A DNA stretch of 64,000 bases from Singulisphaera acidiphila DSM 18658 (GCF_000242455.2 NC_019892.1:2356001-2420000), one strand, 5' to 3'. Positions 1 to 9,376 are shown, counted from the stretch's first letter. The notes: generated from the sequence alone by a model not told the origin. Numbers and translations are program-made.

Positions 1-272
1 GACGGGGCGTACAATTTCAGTCGGATGCGAAGGAGCCTGCCCGAGTATTCAGGGCGAAAAACCCACAAGTCTTTATTGATTGAGGAGTTTTGGGTTTAGC
101 GGTTCACTTAATCAGAGTAATTGTTTGCTTGGCAATGACTTACGTCGAGTAACGCCGAATGCCCGGAAAGGCTCGCAGGAAGCCAGGTTCTCGCTCTCTT
201 TGGCCGCGATTCGAAAGCGAGGACTTTTGAAGATGAATTCGATCTGCGGCGTTTCTCGATGAGTTTTTAAAG
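1..272. other. 5' edge of window, no gene supported
   Basis: Short open frames here have no recognisable protein character. The stretch probably holds the upstream region of the LOG-family gene that starts at 273. No clear ribosome binding site precedes that ATG. Confidence 0.4.
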
Positions 273-1202
273 ATGGACCGTGTCGATTCGAATGCAGGAC
301 GGAATCAAGATTCCCCTTCCTACACCAACGGTGAGAGCGCTGAGGCTGCTTGCCGGAAAATCCTTCAGCCCCCTCCTCCTCGGTTTCACCCGGGGAGTCG
401 TCCGACGGAGGACGAGGAGCTGCTCAATCGCCCAGTGCCTCCGTCGCCGCAGGCACAGGCTCCGGAACTGGCCGCGTTCACGCACACCGACCCCTGGCGC
501 GTGTTGCGGATCCAGGGTGAGTTTGTCAACGGGATCGATGCGCTGGCCGAGGTCGGCGCGGGGGTGGCGGTCTTCGGCTCGGCCCGGTTCGGCGAGAACA
601 ACCCGTTTTACGCCGAAGCAAGAGGGCTCGGGGCCAAGTTGGTCGAGGCCGGTTTCGCCGTGATTACGGGCGGTGGGCCGGGGCTGATGGAAGCGGCCAA
701 TCGGGGCGCCTTCGAGGCGGGCGGAATCTCCGTCGGCTGCAATATCGAACTCCCGTTCGAGCAGTCGGAAAACCGATATACAACGCTCTCGATCGACTTC
801 CGCTACTTTTTCGTGCGGAAGACGATGTTTGTGAAATACGCCAATGGGTTCGTGATCTTTCCGGGCGGCTTCGGTACCCTGGATGAGCTGTTCGAGGCTT
901 TGACCTTGGTCCAGACTCGGAAGATCAGTCGGTTCCCCATTGTGCTCTTCGGTTCAGCCTACTGGAACGGCCTGCTCGACTGGATCAAGGGAACGCAACT
1001 GGCCCACGGCGCGATCTCGCCCGAGGACATGAATCTGCTGATCGTGACCGACTCGATCGACGAAGCACGCGACGTGATTGTCGACTGTTATAATACACGA
1101 TGCTGGACGACCTGGAAGAAGTCGGAAGGGGCCAAGCTCGACGCCGACCCGCCGGGTGCTCCAGCCACCGCCATCGACCCTGCCAAGTCCGACGCTCAAT
1201 AG
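273..1202 (+). CDS. LOG family protein (nucleotide 5'-monophosphate phosphoribohydrolase-like)
   Basis: The 309-residue protein carries both signature motifs of the LOG family: GGGPGLMEAA at residues 133-142 and PGGFGTLDE at 197-205. Arg182 and Glu205 lie where the family has its catalytic residues. Members hydrolyse nucleoside 5'-monophosphates to a free base and ribose 5-phosphate and were long misannotated as lysine decarboxylases. The fold is a cytosolic Rossmann-like domain covering about residues 75-285. The first 70 residues are a Pro/Glu-rich extension without a recognisable domain, so the true start could lie further in. The next gene follows after 84 bp on the same strand. The family call is firm; the substrate is not known. 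Confidence 0.88.
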   Translation: MDRVDSNAGRNQDSPSYTNGESAEAACRKILQPPPPRFHPGSRPTEDEELLNRPVPPSPQAQAPELAAFTHTDPWRVLRIQGEFVNGIDALAEVGAGVAVFGSARFGENNPFYAEARGLGAKLVEAGFAVITGGGPGLMEAANRGAFEAGGISVGCNIELPFEQSENRYTTLSIDFRYFFVRKTMFVKYANGFVIFPGGFGTLDELFEALTLVQTRKISRFPIVLFGSAYWNGLLDWIKGTQLAHGAISPEDMNLLIVTDSIDEARDVIVDCYNTRCWTTWKKSEGAKLDADPPGAPATAIDPAKSDAQ

Positions 1203-1286
1203 GTTACGAACGAACCCGTTGAGCTGAGACCGTCCCACCGGCCCCGCCCTTGACTCGCCTCCGCACTCCGCAGGAGCCCTTGAGAC

Positions 1287-2498
1287 ATGACCATCGCCCC
1301 CGACGTGACCGTTCAGGACGCCGAGGCGTTTCGCACGCTCGAGCAGACGCTGAGTGCCTCGGGGCCTCGAGCCGCACTCGACCAACTGGTCGATCATCTC
1401 GCCGAACGGGGGGAGTTTCGTGCTCTGCTCGATGCGCTCTTACTACGGGCCCGCCATGAGCTGGGACTCCCCTTGATTCAGGTTGGCTCCCTCGGCGACT
1501 TGCCGGAGCCGGCTCGATCTCAGTACGAAGAACGCTATGTCGAGGCGATCCGATCGGTCGGCAACCGGCTCTTGAACACGGGTGATATCGCGTCGGCATG
1601 GCCCTACTTCCGGGCGATTGGCGAGCCCGAGCCGGTCCGCCAGGCCATCGATGCCTATCAACCGGTCGAAGGGGACGAGCAGATCAACCAGATCGTCGAG
1701 ATCGCCTTCAATCAAGGGGCCAATCCGCGCAAGGGTTTTGAGCTGATCCTCGCGCACTATGGAACCTGCTCGGCGATCTCGTCCTTCGAACATCTCCCTC
1801 ACGATGAGGCGATCCGCGTCGCCTGCTCTGATCGCCTGGTCCGCCAACTCCATGAGCATCTGGCCGCGAACCTTCGGGCGGAAATTGCCCAGCGCGGCCA
1901 ACCACTGCCGGCCGAAGGAAGCCTCATCCCGGCCCTGATTGCCGGGAACGACTGGCTCTTCCAGGAAGACGCCTACCACATCGACATTTCCCACCTGTCG
2001 GCCACGGTCCGGTTGGCTCCCATGTTGACTGACCCCGAGACGCTCACGTTCGCGGCCGGACTCTGTGAGTATGGCCGCCGGCTTTCCGAACGGCATCAGT
2101 ATGAGGGGGAGCCGCCGTTCGAGAAAACGTTCGATGACCACGCGATCTACCTTGCCGTACTACTCGGCCACGATGTCGAACTCGGCTTGGCCCATTTTCG
2201 CCGAAAGCTCGAAACCTCCGATCCCGATCGGCCGGAAACGTCCCTCTCGGCGCAGGTGTTGGTCGGCCTGCTCGTACGACTTGGCCGGCTCGACCAGGCC
2301 ATCGAACTCGCGGCCGAGCACCTGGCGGGGATTCCGGAGTCCAGCTTGATCTGCCCGGGCGTTGCTCAACTCTGTCAGCGGGCTGGTCAACCCGACCGGC
2401 TGGCGACGATTGCCCGCAAGCAAAGGGATCTCGTCAACTTCACCGCCGCGATTCTCCAGGCGGCCTCCTCCACCACCCCACCCGGCCTTGGCCACTGA
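1287..2498 (+). CDS. hypothetical protein, helical repeat-like
   Basis: I do not recognise this 403-residue protein. It is soluble, with no signal peptide or membrane segment. It is rich in Leu, Ala, Arg and Glu and has a helical pattern, with stretches near residues 20-60, 100-160 and 310-395 that look like degenerate TPR or HEAT repeats; the last third (VGLLVRLGRLDQAIELAAEHL) is the most TPR-like. A purine-rich AGGAG lies about 10 bases before the ATG. The reading frame is long, uninterrupted and has the GC-rich third positions of its neighbours, so it is a real gene. It may be co-transcribed with the LOG gene upstream. Confidence 0.75.
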   Translation: MTIAPDVTVQDAEAFRTLEQTLSASGPRAALDQLVDHLAERGEFRALLDALLLRARHELGLPLIQVGSLGDLPEPARSQYEERYVEAIRSVGNRLLNTGDIASAWPYFRAIGEPEPVRQAIDAYQPVEGDEQINQIVEIAFNQGANPRKGFELILAHYGTCSAISSFEHLPHDEAIRVACSDRLVRQLHEHLAANLRAEIAQRGQPLPAEGSLIPALIAGNDWLFQEDAYHIDISHLSATVRLAPMLTDPETLTFAAGLCEYGRRLSERHQYEGEPPFEKTFDDHAIYLAVLLGHDVELGLAHFRRKLETSDPDRPETSLSAQVLVGLLVRLGRLDQAIELAAEHLAGIPESSLICPGVAQLCQRAGQPDRLATIARKQRDLVNFTAAILQAASSTTPPGLGH

Positions 2499-2653
2499 GT
2501 TTTAGACGTTCATTTGTTGCGTGCCACCGTGACTCGATTCGGTTTTGAGAGACTTGTCGCGGCTTTTTCGGGAGCCAGGTCATTTTTTTGTGGCATGGTT
2601 GTTTTCGAAGTGATGAACGAGATGCATGGCGACAGTGGTGGAGGTGCCGGTCA

Positions 2654-3274
2654 ATGACACGCCTGAGATCGACACTTGCGGGCGTTGCCTTGACGGTCGT
2701 CTTGGTCGCCATGAGTCAGGCCGACGAGCCGGCGTCCGTGGCGCTGTTCGACGGCAAGACTCTGGCCGGGTGGACGCTCGAGTACACCCAGCGGTTCGTG
2801 GTGCGCGACGGAGTGATCGTCAATGATGGCGGTACGGGCTGGCTACGGAGCGAGAAGCGTTATAAGAACTTTGAGCTCGAGGCGGAATATCGCGCGGTGA
2901 ACAAGGGCTCGGATAGTGGAATCTTCTTCCGAACGTCCACCGAGAGCTCACCCGAGGATCCGCACTGGCCCGCGCGCGGCTACCAATTGCAGGTCAGCGA
3001 TTCCGAGAATAATTTCAAGGTGTTCGGCCATGGCACCCCTCCACCCACCTCCGATCGGCACGCTGCGGAATTGAAGCAGGCGATGAAAGGTACGGGGGAA
3101 TGGCAGCTGATTCGCTTGAAGGTGGTCGGTACGCACGTCGAGGCGTCGTTGAACGGCGTTCCCGTTACCGTGTCCGATGCGATTGTGCTTCCCGAGGGGC
3201 ATATCGGGCTCCAGGCGGAGCACGGACATTTTGAATGGCGCAGTCTCAAGATCAAAGAACTTCCGGCCCCCTAA
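2654..3274 (+). CDS. secreted DUF1080 (3-keto-disaccharide hydrolase) family protein
   Basis: The protein has 206 residues from the ATG at 2654, which puts an N-terminal signal peptide (hydrophobic LAGVALTVVLVAMSQA) at the start; a longer frame from 2588 would bury it. After cleavage near residue 23 the sequence runs SVALFDGKTLAGWT, the hallmark opening of DUF1080, followed by conserved NKGSDSGIFFRT and HIGLQAEHG blocks. The domain is a concanavalin-like beta sandwich related to glycoside hydrolase family 16 and is very abundant in planctomycetes. Some members act on 3-keto sugars. It should work outside the cytoplasm. Substrate is unknown. Confidence 0.88.
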   Translation: MTRLRSTLAGVALTVVLVAMSQADEPASVALFDGKTLAGWTLEYTQRFVVRDGVIVNDGGTGWLRSEKRYKNFELEAEYRAVNKGSDSGIFFRTSTESSPEDPHWPARGYQLQVSDSENNFKVFGHGTPPPTSDRHAAELKQAMKGTGEWQLIRLKVVGTHVEASLNGVPVTVSDAIVLPEGHIGLQAEHGHFEWRSLKIKELPAP

Positions 3275-3308
3275 AAACCAAGACCGGCCGTTTCGAGCTT
3301 GAATACCC

Positions 3309-3635
3309 ATGTCACATTCACCGCAGGTTCCCGATGCGCGTGAGGTCGACCGGATCGAGGCCCTGGTGACGGTCAACGACCCGGCGAAGGCGGACACGTT
3401 CTTGCTCGAATGTTTGCCAGGGACGACGTGGCGGGTCCGAATCCGAACCGCCGATGTCTGGGCGACCGTTCGTGACCGAACGCCGCTGGGGTCGTTCGAC
3501 GAACGCGATTGCACCTGCCTGAGCCTCAGATTGTCGCGGCCGGTCCCGGTCGAGCCGGGTCTCCGGTTCCAGATTGTTGCTGAGGATGACGAGTCGTTGA
3601 GTGCCTCGGGAATGGTCCGCCCCTGGGGCGTCTGA
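3309..3635 (+). CDS. small hypothetical protein
   Basis: A 108-residue soluble protein that I do not recognise. Its length, clean frame and position 34 bp after the DUF1080 gene on the same strand support it. The sequence alternates hydrophobic and charged residues as in a small beta barrel (ALVTVNDPAKADTFLLECL, then WRVRIRTADVWATVRDRTPLG). There is no signal peptide, membrane segment or Cys cluster. It ends 20 bp before the end of a convergent gene on the other strand. Confidence 0.6.
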   Translation: MSHSPQVPDAREVDRIEALVTVNDPAKADTFLLECLPGTTWRVRIRTADVWATVRDRTPLGSFDERDCTCLSLRLSRPVPVEPGLRFQIVAEDDESLSASGMVRPWGV

Positions 3636-3655
3636 CGATCGCTTGATCCGTCCGC

Positions 3656-3877
3656 TCAACGATCGGCCGGCTCGTTTGTTGCGAGGTCATCCCAAGAAAG
3701 GCCCGCCTCGGCGAGAGCCTTGGCGGGCAGGTCTTGGAATTGGCTAAGGAGGAAGTCACGCCCCCAATCCTCGTTCTCGATCGCCTCGAGAGGGGGCAGG
3801 TCAATCAGGCCGAAGCGGACGGTGAGAATCTCGTAGGCTTCGGCGACTCCAAGCTCAACGATCGGAATCAGCGCCAT
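3656..3877 (-). CDS. small hypothetical protein downstream of site-2 protease
   Basis: A 73-residue acidic protein whose start overlaps the last codons of the site-2 protease gene by 10 bp, which suggests translational coupling. The sequence (MALIPIVELGVAEAYEILTV) has no known motif to me. It is predicted soluble and mostly helical. An accessory role for the protease is only an inference from the overlap. Confidence 0.5.
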   Translation of the reverse strand: MALIPIVELGVAEAYEILTVRFGLIDLPPLEAIENEDWGRDFLLSQFQDLPAKALAEAGLSWDDLATNEPADR

Positions 3878-4674
3878 GGCGATGGTCGGTTGGAGGTATG
3901 GACCACGATCGGGGCGAGCTGCCAGACGCCTTTGCCGCGGCTGACCCAGCGAAAGCCAGGCGGAGCGACCCAGACGTCATCTGAGCCATTATGCGAGTCC
4001 GAATCGGAATCCGAGCGCCCCTCGGCAAGCACCTGCCTCAACTCGGCTCCGGCCACGACGTAGATAAACATCGCCAGGATGACCTGGAACCAGTCGCCAT
4101 GTACCAGGCTGTAGAGGCCGAACAAGGTGGCCAGCCCACGGCCGATCGATGCTGCGATCATCGTTGCCCGGACCCGGCCCAGCCAGCCGCTCAACGCGGC
4201 TCGCAACACGCGTCCACCGTCCATCGGGAAGGCGGGGATCATGTTGAACAACACCAAGACGATGTTGATCGACAGCAGGTTCATGGCGAACGCACCCAGG
4301 ATCACAGGGGTTCCCGGTCCATCGAACAGGCCGAGTCCCAACACGAGGGCCAGGATCGCGGCGATCACGACGTTCACTGCGGGGCCAGCCAGGGCAATCG
4401 CCATCTCGGCCCCGGGCGACTTTGGCATTCGCCGCAACCTGGCCACGCCACCGATTGGGTAGAGGGTGATATCCTCTGTCTCGATCCCGAATCTACGGGC
4501 CATGAGCGCATGGCCAAATTCATGGAGTAGGACGCAGCTAAAGGCTGCCACCACAAGCAAGATCGCCGGGAACCCGCCCAGCACCATGCCTGCGTAGGCC
4601 AGGATCAGCATGAAGGTCGAGTGGAGGTAAACGTCGATTCCCGCCCACCGGCCCAACTTCCAAGAACTTTGCAT
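3868..4674 (-). CDS. site-2 protease family protein (peptidase M50)
   Basis: The 268-residue multi-pass membrane protein has the zinc-binding HEFGH at residues 51-55 inside a membrane helix, and the third-ligand motif FPMDGGR with Asp152, as in intramembrane M50 metalloproteases (SpoIVFB/rhomboid-unrelated S2P group). About five hydrophobic segments lie at residues 18-48, 93-115, 125-147 and 185-210. The short form lacks PDZ and CBS domains. The C-terminal tail is Ser/Asp-rich (residues 222-235). Such enzymes cleave transmembrane substrates, often anti-sigma factors; no such substrate gene is adjacent. It overlaps the small gene downstream. Confidence 0.88.
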   Translation of the reverse strand: MQSSWKLGRWAGIDVYLHSTFMLILAYAGMVLGGFPAILLVVAAFSCVLLHEFGHALMARRFGIETEDITLYPIGGVARLRRMPKSPGAEMAIALAGPAVNVVIAAILALVLGLGLFDGPGTPVILGAFAMNLLSINIVLVLFNMIPAFPMDGGRVLRAALSGWLGRVRATMIAASIGRGLATLFGLYSLVHGDWFQVILAMFIYVVAGAELRQVLAEGRSDSDSDSHNGSDDVWVAPPGFRWVSRGKGVWQLAPIVVHTSNRPSPWR

Positions 4675-4805
4675 GAGATTTTCCTTTCTCGAAGGGCGGA
4701 CCCTTCACTTCTCTATAGTACTTCGCACTTCGAGTGAGGAATGTTCAACCCGACTGACAATAAACCATTACTTGAATGAGATTTCGTGCCAATGAGAGCA
4801 GGCAC

Positions 4806-6035
4806 TCATGGAGCCTGCTCCCAACGGTCGAGCGCTAATGGGCCTTGGAGCAGAGACGGGGGAAGTTGTCCCCCCGCTGGGCTAATCAGTTTGGCATAAA
4901 CCGTGCCGTCGATCGAGTTACTGAGGAAGCGGGTCGCTCCGTCGCAAAAAACGAAGTTGCCGCCATTGGAGTGGCCGCTATTGGCGAACGGGAACGAGCC
5001 CTCGACGCTCAGATTTTGGCCATAGCCAATATTCTCGTATGTCCCTGGCCGATTCGCCCAGGCCCAGCCTTTGCCATCCATGCCGGATGGGCCCGGTTCC
5101 AAGGACCCGGCCAGGCAATCGGTCGTCGATCGAGCGGATTGGCAAACGTCATCGGACGCGAGAAACATGCAGAAGTTCGGCAGGGGGCAGGCCCAATTGG
5201 TGGGGATTCCTCCTGAATAACGCGTCCCTGGGGAATAGCCTGCCAGCGTATTCTCGGCGAGGAGAAGGGTCATACTTGATCCGTCGGAGATGTCGTTCGG
5301 TCCCGTGGCGATGTCCCAGGGCTGGTCGCCCGTGTGTGTACCCAGGAACATGACTCCAAGCTTATGACTGACCGCCTGGGTCTCTTGCCAGGTGCTTCCG
5401 GGAGGAGTCCATCGGAGCTGTTGACCATTCTTTGATTGCCCATCCCTCTTCCCGCCATTCCAGCTTAACGGGATTGCGTGCCAGCGCGAGTATCCTCCGT
5501 TGACAACGTAGCTTAGAATTCCTTGGCCGCGCTTCGGCGTTCTAACATTGGGGCATTTCAGAACACCGAGGGCCGTCGAACTGACTTCGAAGTTGTTTGG
5601 CGACGGCGATGCCGGATTGAGCCCTTTCCTGCTCAGGTAGGACTCATCAAAGCGCCAGAAGTTCGATTGATCGTTTGCGTCAAGATAGGGAAGTATGTCG
5701 ACGATCCAGTTGCGAAGCCAGGCGTCAGCTTTTCCATGGAATGAGGCGGGATTCTCGATCGACCGAGCGATGATCGAATTGGCCGGGGTTCCGCCATGAA
5801 CGAGCGGGTCGTCGAAAAACGTCCCTGCGTTTGGAAACCGGTTTTTGCTCGAGGAGAAATTCAGCAAGCCGAGACCGAGCTGTCTCAAATTATTCGCGCA
5901 CTGTGTTCGGCGACCTGCCTCGCGCGCGGCCATGATGGGGGGAAGGAGCAACGCGAACCCGAGGCCGATGATCAAGACAATGACCATCAGGTCGATGACC
6001 TTGATCCCACGATGAGGACAGCCATGGATCAGCAC
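4806..6035 (-). CDS. DUF1559 domain protein with type IV pilin-like N-terminus
   Basis: The 409-residue protein begins with a prepilin-like segment, GIKVIDLMVIVLIIGLGFAL, followed by the strongly conserved MAAREAGRRTQCANNLRQLG of DUF1559. The C-terminus has HSNGGNFVFCDGATRFLS, the usual end block of the family. These proteins form a large planctomycete-specific paralogue group, processed like pseudopilins and probably surface exposed. The residue that is normally Glu5 of the mature pilin helix reads Asp here (KVIDL). Tandem DUF1559 genes are common in the phylum; this one is alone. Confidence 0.9.
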   Translation of the reverse strand: MLIHGCPHRGIKVIDLMVIVLIIGLGFALLLPPIMAAREAGRRTQCANNLRQLGLGLLNFSSSKNRFPNAGTFFDDPLVHGGTPANSIIARSIENPASFHGKADAWLRNWIVDILPYLDANDQSNFWRFDESYLSRKGLNPASPSPNNFEVSSTALGVLKCPNVRTPKRGQGILSYVVNGGYSRWHAIPLSWNGGKRDGQSKNGQQLRWTPPGSTWQETQAVSHKLGVMFLGTHTGDQPWDIATGPNDISDGSSMTLLLAENTLAGYSPGTRYSGGIPTNWACPLPNFCMFLASDDVCQSARSTTDCLAGSLEPGPSGMDGKGWAWANRPGTYENIGYGQNLSVEGSFPFANSGHSNGGNFVFCDGATRFLSNSIDGTVYAKLISPAGGQLPPSLLQGPLALDRWEQAP

Positions 6036-6168
6036 GCTCGAGTTTCCCCCGTGATCTTTTCCGGAAGAGGCTCTTGATTGAACGATCGAGTGAGATAGGC
6101 CGTATCAAGCGATCGGAGTGGTGCAGGCTCTCTGTGTTTCGCTCGGAAGCTCGGCCTCAAAATACGGA

Positions 6169-7437
6169 TCAGCGTTCCAGAATCCCCGGACGTGGGATCA
6201 CGAAACCCTTGACGGCCACATCGATTTGCGGCCAGTTCTGGGCGGTCGTGACGACCTCGTAGCCGCGACGGTCGACCACCAAGGTGTCGCCGGAGCGCGC
6301 GGGGCCGATGCTTGGGCTCCAGCAAAGGGGCATCCCGTGGGTGAGGACGAGCTGGCTATCAGGGAGCAGGAGCGACTCGCGGGGGGTGTAGCCGGTTACG
6401 AAACCGAGATAATCGAGCGTCCATTCGTGCCCGCGTCCGTATTTTTCAAAAATCCGCTTCGATCGTCGCGCGACTTCGCTGACGGTCTCGCCGTCGCGGG
6501 AAAAATAGATGCAGGTCGCGTCGATCATGGCGGCCAACGCGTGGCAGGCACCGAACTTCTCGTCGACAGGCCCGAACGAGACCGTTCGTGAGACCGTGGC
6601 GCAGAGCCCGAAGCGGCGGCCCGTGGCGGTGATGGTGACCCGTTTGTCGATGGACGCCGCTTTGAACGTCGGCTGGCGGAAGCGCTCGAGCCGGTCGTCA
6701 CCTGCGACTCGCATGTCGACGGGGACGACGCCCTCGCGGATTAAACGATGGGCGAGGTGGCCCGCGATGTCGGCTTCGGTTTCCCCGCGCACGAAGTTCC
6801 GGCAAGTGGCTTCGACCGCCAAGGTCAGGGTCCGGCCCAGCTCACGAAGCCGTTGCCGCTCGAGGGAGGTCAGTGGGCGGCGCATGGCGCGAAACGGGTC
6901 GCCGTCACGCGGCCAGGGGCGCGGGGAGTGGGCCAGGTCGCAGGCCAGCCGCTTGTTGTGGCCCAACTCGTCGATGACTCGACTCGGGTCTTCGAACCAA
7001 GGGCGTTCCTTGAGCTGGAAGCCGAGGCCCGCCAACTCTTCCTCGAAGACCCGGGCGCTCTGCACGTTGTCGGTCACGACGGCCCGGCTGCCTCGGTTGA
7101 TGTAGAGCAAGACCGTGCTCACCTCGGAGCTGAGATCCTGCCCCAGGTCACCTCCTGAGGTGAACCAGGAAACCGAGTCGCCCCGTCCGAGCACGACTGC
7201 GTCATGCCCTGTCGTGTCGAGGAAGGCGGCGATCCGACGATGCTTTTCCTCGATATCCTCCCGGCGCCGCGTCAGTTTGCGGTCGGCGAAATCCAGGGCA
7301 GGATCGATCAAGGCCGGCAACGTGTCGGTGGATGGGCGATCGCCCGCGGTATGGAGGACCCGATCGAGGTTATCGATCAAGTCCAGCGGTTCCGAGATGG
7401 GCGCGTTCATCCCACCCATTGGGGTGTTGGAATCCAC
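6169..7437 (-). CDS. M24 aminopeptidase-fold protein lacking metal ligands
   Basis: The 422-residue protein has the two-part layout of Xaa-Pro peptidases: a creatinase-like N-terminal domain (about residues 55-185, GHDAVVLGRGDSVSWFTSG) and a pita-bread domain (190-415). The metal-binding core is missing. Where the family has D-x-G...GY-x-x-D-x-TRT this protein reads TATGRRFGLCATVSRT at residues 270-285, with Ala and Thr in place of both Asp. The later His and two Glu positions are also not recognisable. It may be a metal-independent, creatinase-like enzyme or a binding protein. It is cytosolic and monocistronic by position. Confidence 0.75.
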   Translation of the reverse strand: MDSNTPMGGMNAPISEPLDLIDNLDRVLHTAGDRPSTDTLPALIDPALDFADRKLTRRREDIEEKHRRIAAFLDTTGHDAVVLGRGDSVSWFTSGGDLGQDLSSEVSTVLLYINRGSRAVVTDNVQSARVFEEELAGLGFQLKERPWFEDPSRVIDELGHNKRLACDLAHSPRPWPRDGDPFRAMRRPLTSLERQRLRELGRTLTLAVEATCRNFVRGETEADIAGHLAHRLIREGVVPVDMRVAGDDRLERFRQPTFKAASIDKRVTITATGRRFGLCATVSRTVSFGPVDEKFGACHALAAMIDATCIYFSRDGETVSEVARRSKRIFEKYGRGHEWTLDYLGFVTGYTPRESLLLPDSQLVLTHGMPLCWSPSIGPARSGDTLVVDRRGYEVVTTAQNWPQIDVAVKGFVIPRPGILER

Positions 7438-7626
7438 TACGCCGCCTCCATTTTGCGTGATCGAACGCGAAACAAGGCTCCTCGGCGAACCTCCGGCTCG
7501 AAACCGAGTGCCTGTTGCGGAAAGGATTCACTAATCGTTCCAAGTCGAGCAAAAAAATGCAAGGAGTTTTGGAAACTGAATTCCTTCCCCGCCGGGACCG
7601 TGGATGATCGCCGCAACCCCTCCATT

Positions 7627-8619
7627 TTAACGCTCGCTGTGTGTAGGGTTCCACACTGAGGCGAGAAAGGCAAGCACATCGGGCAGAATATTGCGCGTTG
7701 GGACGTGGAATCCAAAACCATGGGCGGCGTTGTCGACCTCGATCAGGCGATGGGCGACCCCGGCTTCGGCAAGCGTGGCGGCGAGCGCCTGGGATTGCTC
7801 GAGAGGGACGAGCCGATCGTCACGACCGTGGATCAGGAGCATCGGCGGATCCTCGGGCGAGACGTGGTGGACGGGCGAGGCTGCCTCGTAGCGTCCCGGC
7901 ATTTCTTTGAGCGTTCCGCCCAGCATTAGGGTCACGGGAGTCGAGGGTAAGGGGAGGGAGGATCGGGATGCGAGCAGGTCGGCTGGACCATAGAGATCGA
8001 CGACTGCCTGGACCCGCGCGGAGACGGCGGATGGAGACGGGGAAGCGGACGCCGAGGACCGGTCGCGGGCGTCCGGATCGACGGGGCCGTCGGGATAAGT
8101 TCCGAGCAAGGCGGCGAGATGCCCCCCCGCCGAGACCCCCAAGGCGGCGATTCGATCCGGATTCACCCCATAGTCGGCGGCGTGGCGACGGACCCAGCGG
8201 ACAGCCTCCCGGGTGTCCTCGAAGTTGCCTGGCCAACTCGGCCGACCAGGACGGGAGAGGAGATAGTCGATGGCCACCACGGCGTAACCGTGCTCGGCGA
8301 GCTGGATCGACATGAGCTTCATGTCTCGCTTACTTCCGCCACGCCAGCCACCGCCGTGAATGGTCACCACGGCCGGGCGGCCTCCTTGAGGGGGAGGGGC
8401 GGTGGGCAGGTAGACGTCGAGCCGGACCTCACGGCCGGCGACGCTCCGATAGACGATATCGAGGTGCTCCGCAACCGACTCCGGCAGCGTGGTTCGGTGT
8501 GCCTCCGCTCGTACCAAGATTGCCGTCACTCCGAGCAGAACCAGCCATGCGATCGTACGAATCAGGCTGGTTCCGTAATGGAGTCTCGCCGGGAGTGGGT
8601 GCCAAGTTGTCGACATCAT
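7627..8619 (-). CDS. secreted alpha/beta hydrolase (carboxylesterase / BD-FAE type)
   Basis: The 330-residue protein has an N-terminal hydrophobic segment (residues 19-37) that is either a signal peptide or an anchor. The oxyanion-hole HGGGW is at 88-92 and the nucleophile elbow GVSAGG places Ser163; Asp267 or Asp268 (GRDDRLVP) and His300 (NAAHGFG) complete the triad. This layout matches the hormone-sensitive-lipase/feruloyl-acetylxylan esterase group, which removes acyl groups from polysaccharides or small esters. A 20-residue Ser/Ala/Pro stretch at 188-202 looks like a low-complexity insertion. Location is outside the cytoplasm. Substrate cannot be read from sequence. Confidence 0.88.
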   Translation of the reverse strand: MMSTTWHPLPARLHYGTSLIRTIAWLVLLGVTAILVRAEAHRTTLPESVAEHLDIVYRSVAGREVRLDVYLPTAPPPQGGRPAVVTIHGGGWRGGSKRDMKLMSIQLAEHGYAVVAIDYLLSRPGRPSWPGNFEDTREAVRWVRRHAADYGVNPDRIAALGVSAGGHLAALLGTYPDGPVDPDARDRSSASASPSPSAVSARVQAVVDLYGPADLLASRSSLPLPSTPVTLMLGGTLKEMPGRYEAASPVHHVSPEDPPMLLIHGRDDRLVPLEQSQALAATLAEAGVAHRLIEVDNAAHGFGFHVPTRNILPDVLAFLASVWNPTHSER

Positions 8620-8992
8620 GGGGTGTTCCTCCGGAGCATTCCTCAGCGAGCCTGGAATCCAGTGGGAGTCATTTCATCGTAGGCGCGACTACCCGCCTTG
8701 AGCAAGGAACCGGCAGCATCTTGGATCGCTCCGAAATGAGCTCCACAACGATCGCGATGACTGGGTAAGGTCAATGCCCGTGACACCCGGCCAAGTCACG
8801 TCTTTTTTTCTAGATCTGAGCAAGAACGACTTCTTGGCCTGAAGTTTGCTGTCTAATTCGTTTCGAGCTTGACCGCCTGGGAAATACGGTGGCGGAGTTT
8901 GTGAATCTGCGTCTGCCATGCTCGTGTCCAACGGGGAGGGCTTCGAACGAGCTGTGCCCCGAGTTCAGCCCTTTACAGTTGGAGTTGATCCC
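8620..8992. other. intergenic, divergent promoter region
   Basis: This stretch separates the minus-strand esterase from the plus-strand response regulator and must hold both promoters. A run of eight T lies near 8801-8808. No gene or RNA is supported. Confidence 0.35.
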
Positions 8993-9376
8993 ATGTGGGA
9001 TTCTTACGGGAGGACGCTTCGATTACTTTTAGTGGAGGACGCTCCCTTCCTGCGCTATGCGTTCGGTCGTCTGCTTCGCATGCATGGTTTCGAGGTTATG
9101 GAAGCGACGGACGGTCGTGAAGCGCTGGAGTGCGTGGGGACGTTTCGCCCTCAACTGGTGGTGACCGATCTGGCGATGCCCATCATGGATGGTGTTGAGC
9201 TCATTCGGCGGCTTCGCGCCAATCCGGAGACGGCCAACCTTCCAGTGATCGCGATCACGGCCGACTCGTCGGGGCAGTCCGAGAAACGCGCCAGAGCAGC
9301 GGGAGCCGATGACTTCGTGACCAAACCGATCGACCTGCCCACACTCCTGGATCGGTTACGCGCGATTCCGGTTTGA
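8993..9376 (+). CDS. single-domain response regulator (CheY-like receiver)
   Basis: From the ATG at 8993 (preceded by GGAG about 10 bases upstream) the protein has 127 residues, exactly one receiver domain. The acidic pocket is Glu15-Asp16, the phospho-acceptor is Asp59 in VVTDLAMP, the switch residue is Thr89 and the conserved Lys is Lys111 in VTKP. There is no output domain, so it acts through protein contacts, as CheY or a phosphorelay intermediate does. No histidine kinase gene is present in the window. The longer frame from 8918 adds 25 residues without domain character. Confidence 0.9.
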   Translation: MWDSYGRTLRLLLVEDAPFLRYAFGRLLRMHGFEVMEATDGREALECVGTFRPQLVVTDLAMPIMDGVELIRRLRANPETANLPVIAITADSSGQSEKRARAAGADDFVTKPIDLPTLLDRLRAIPV

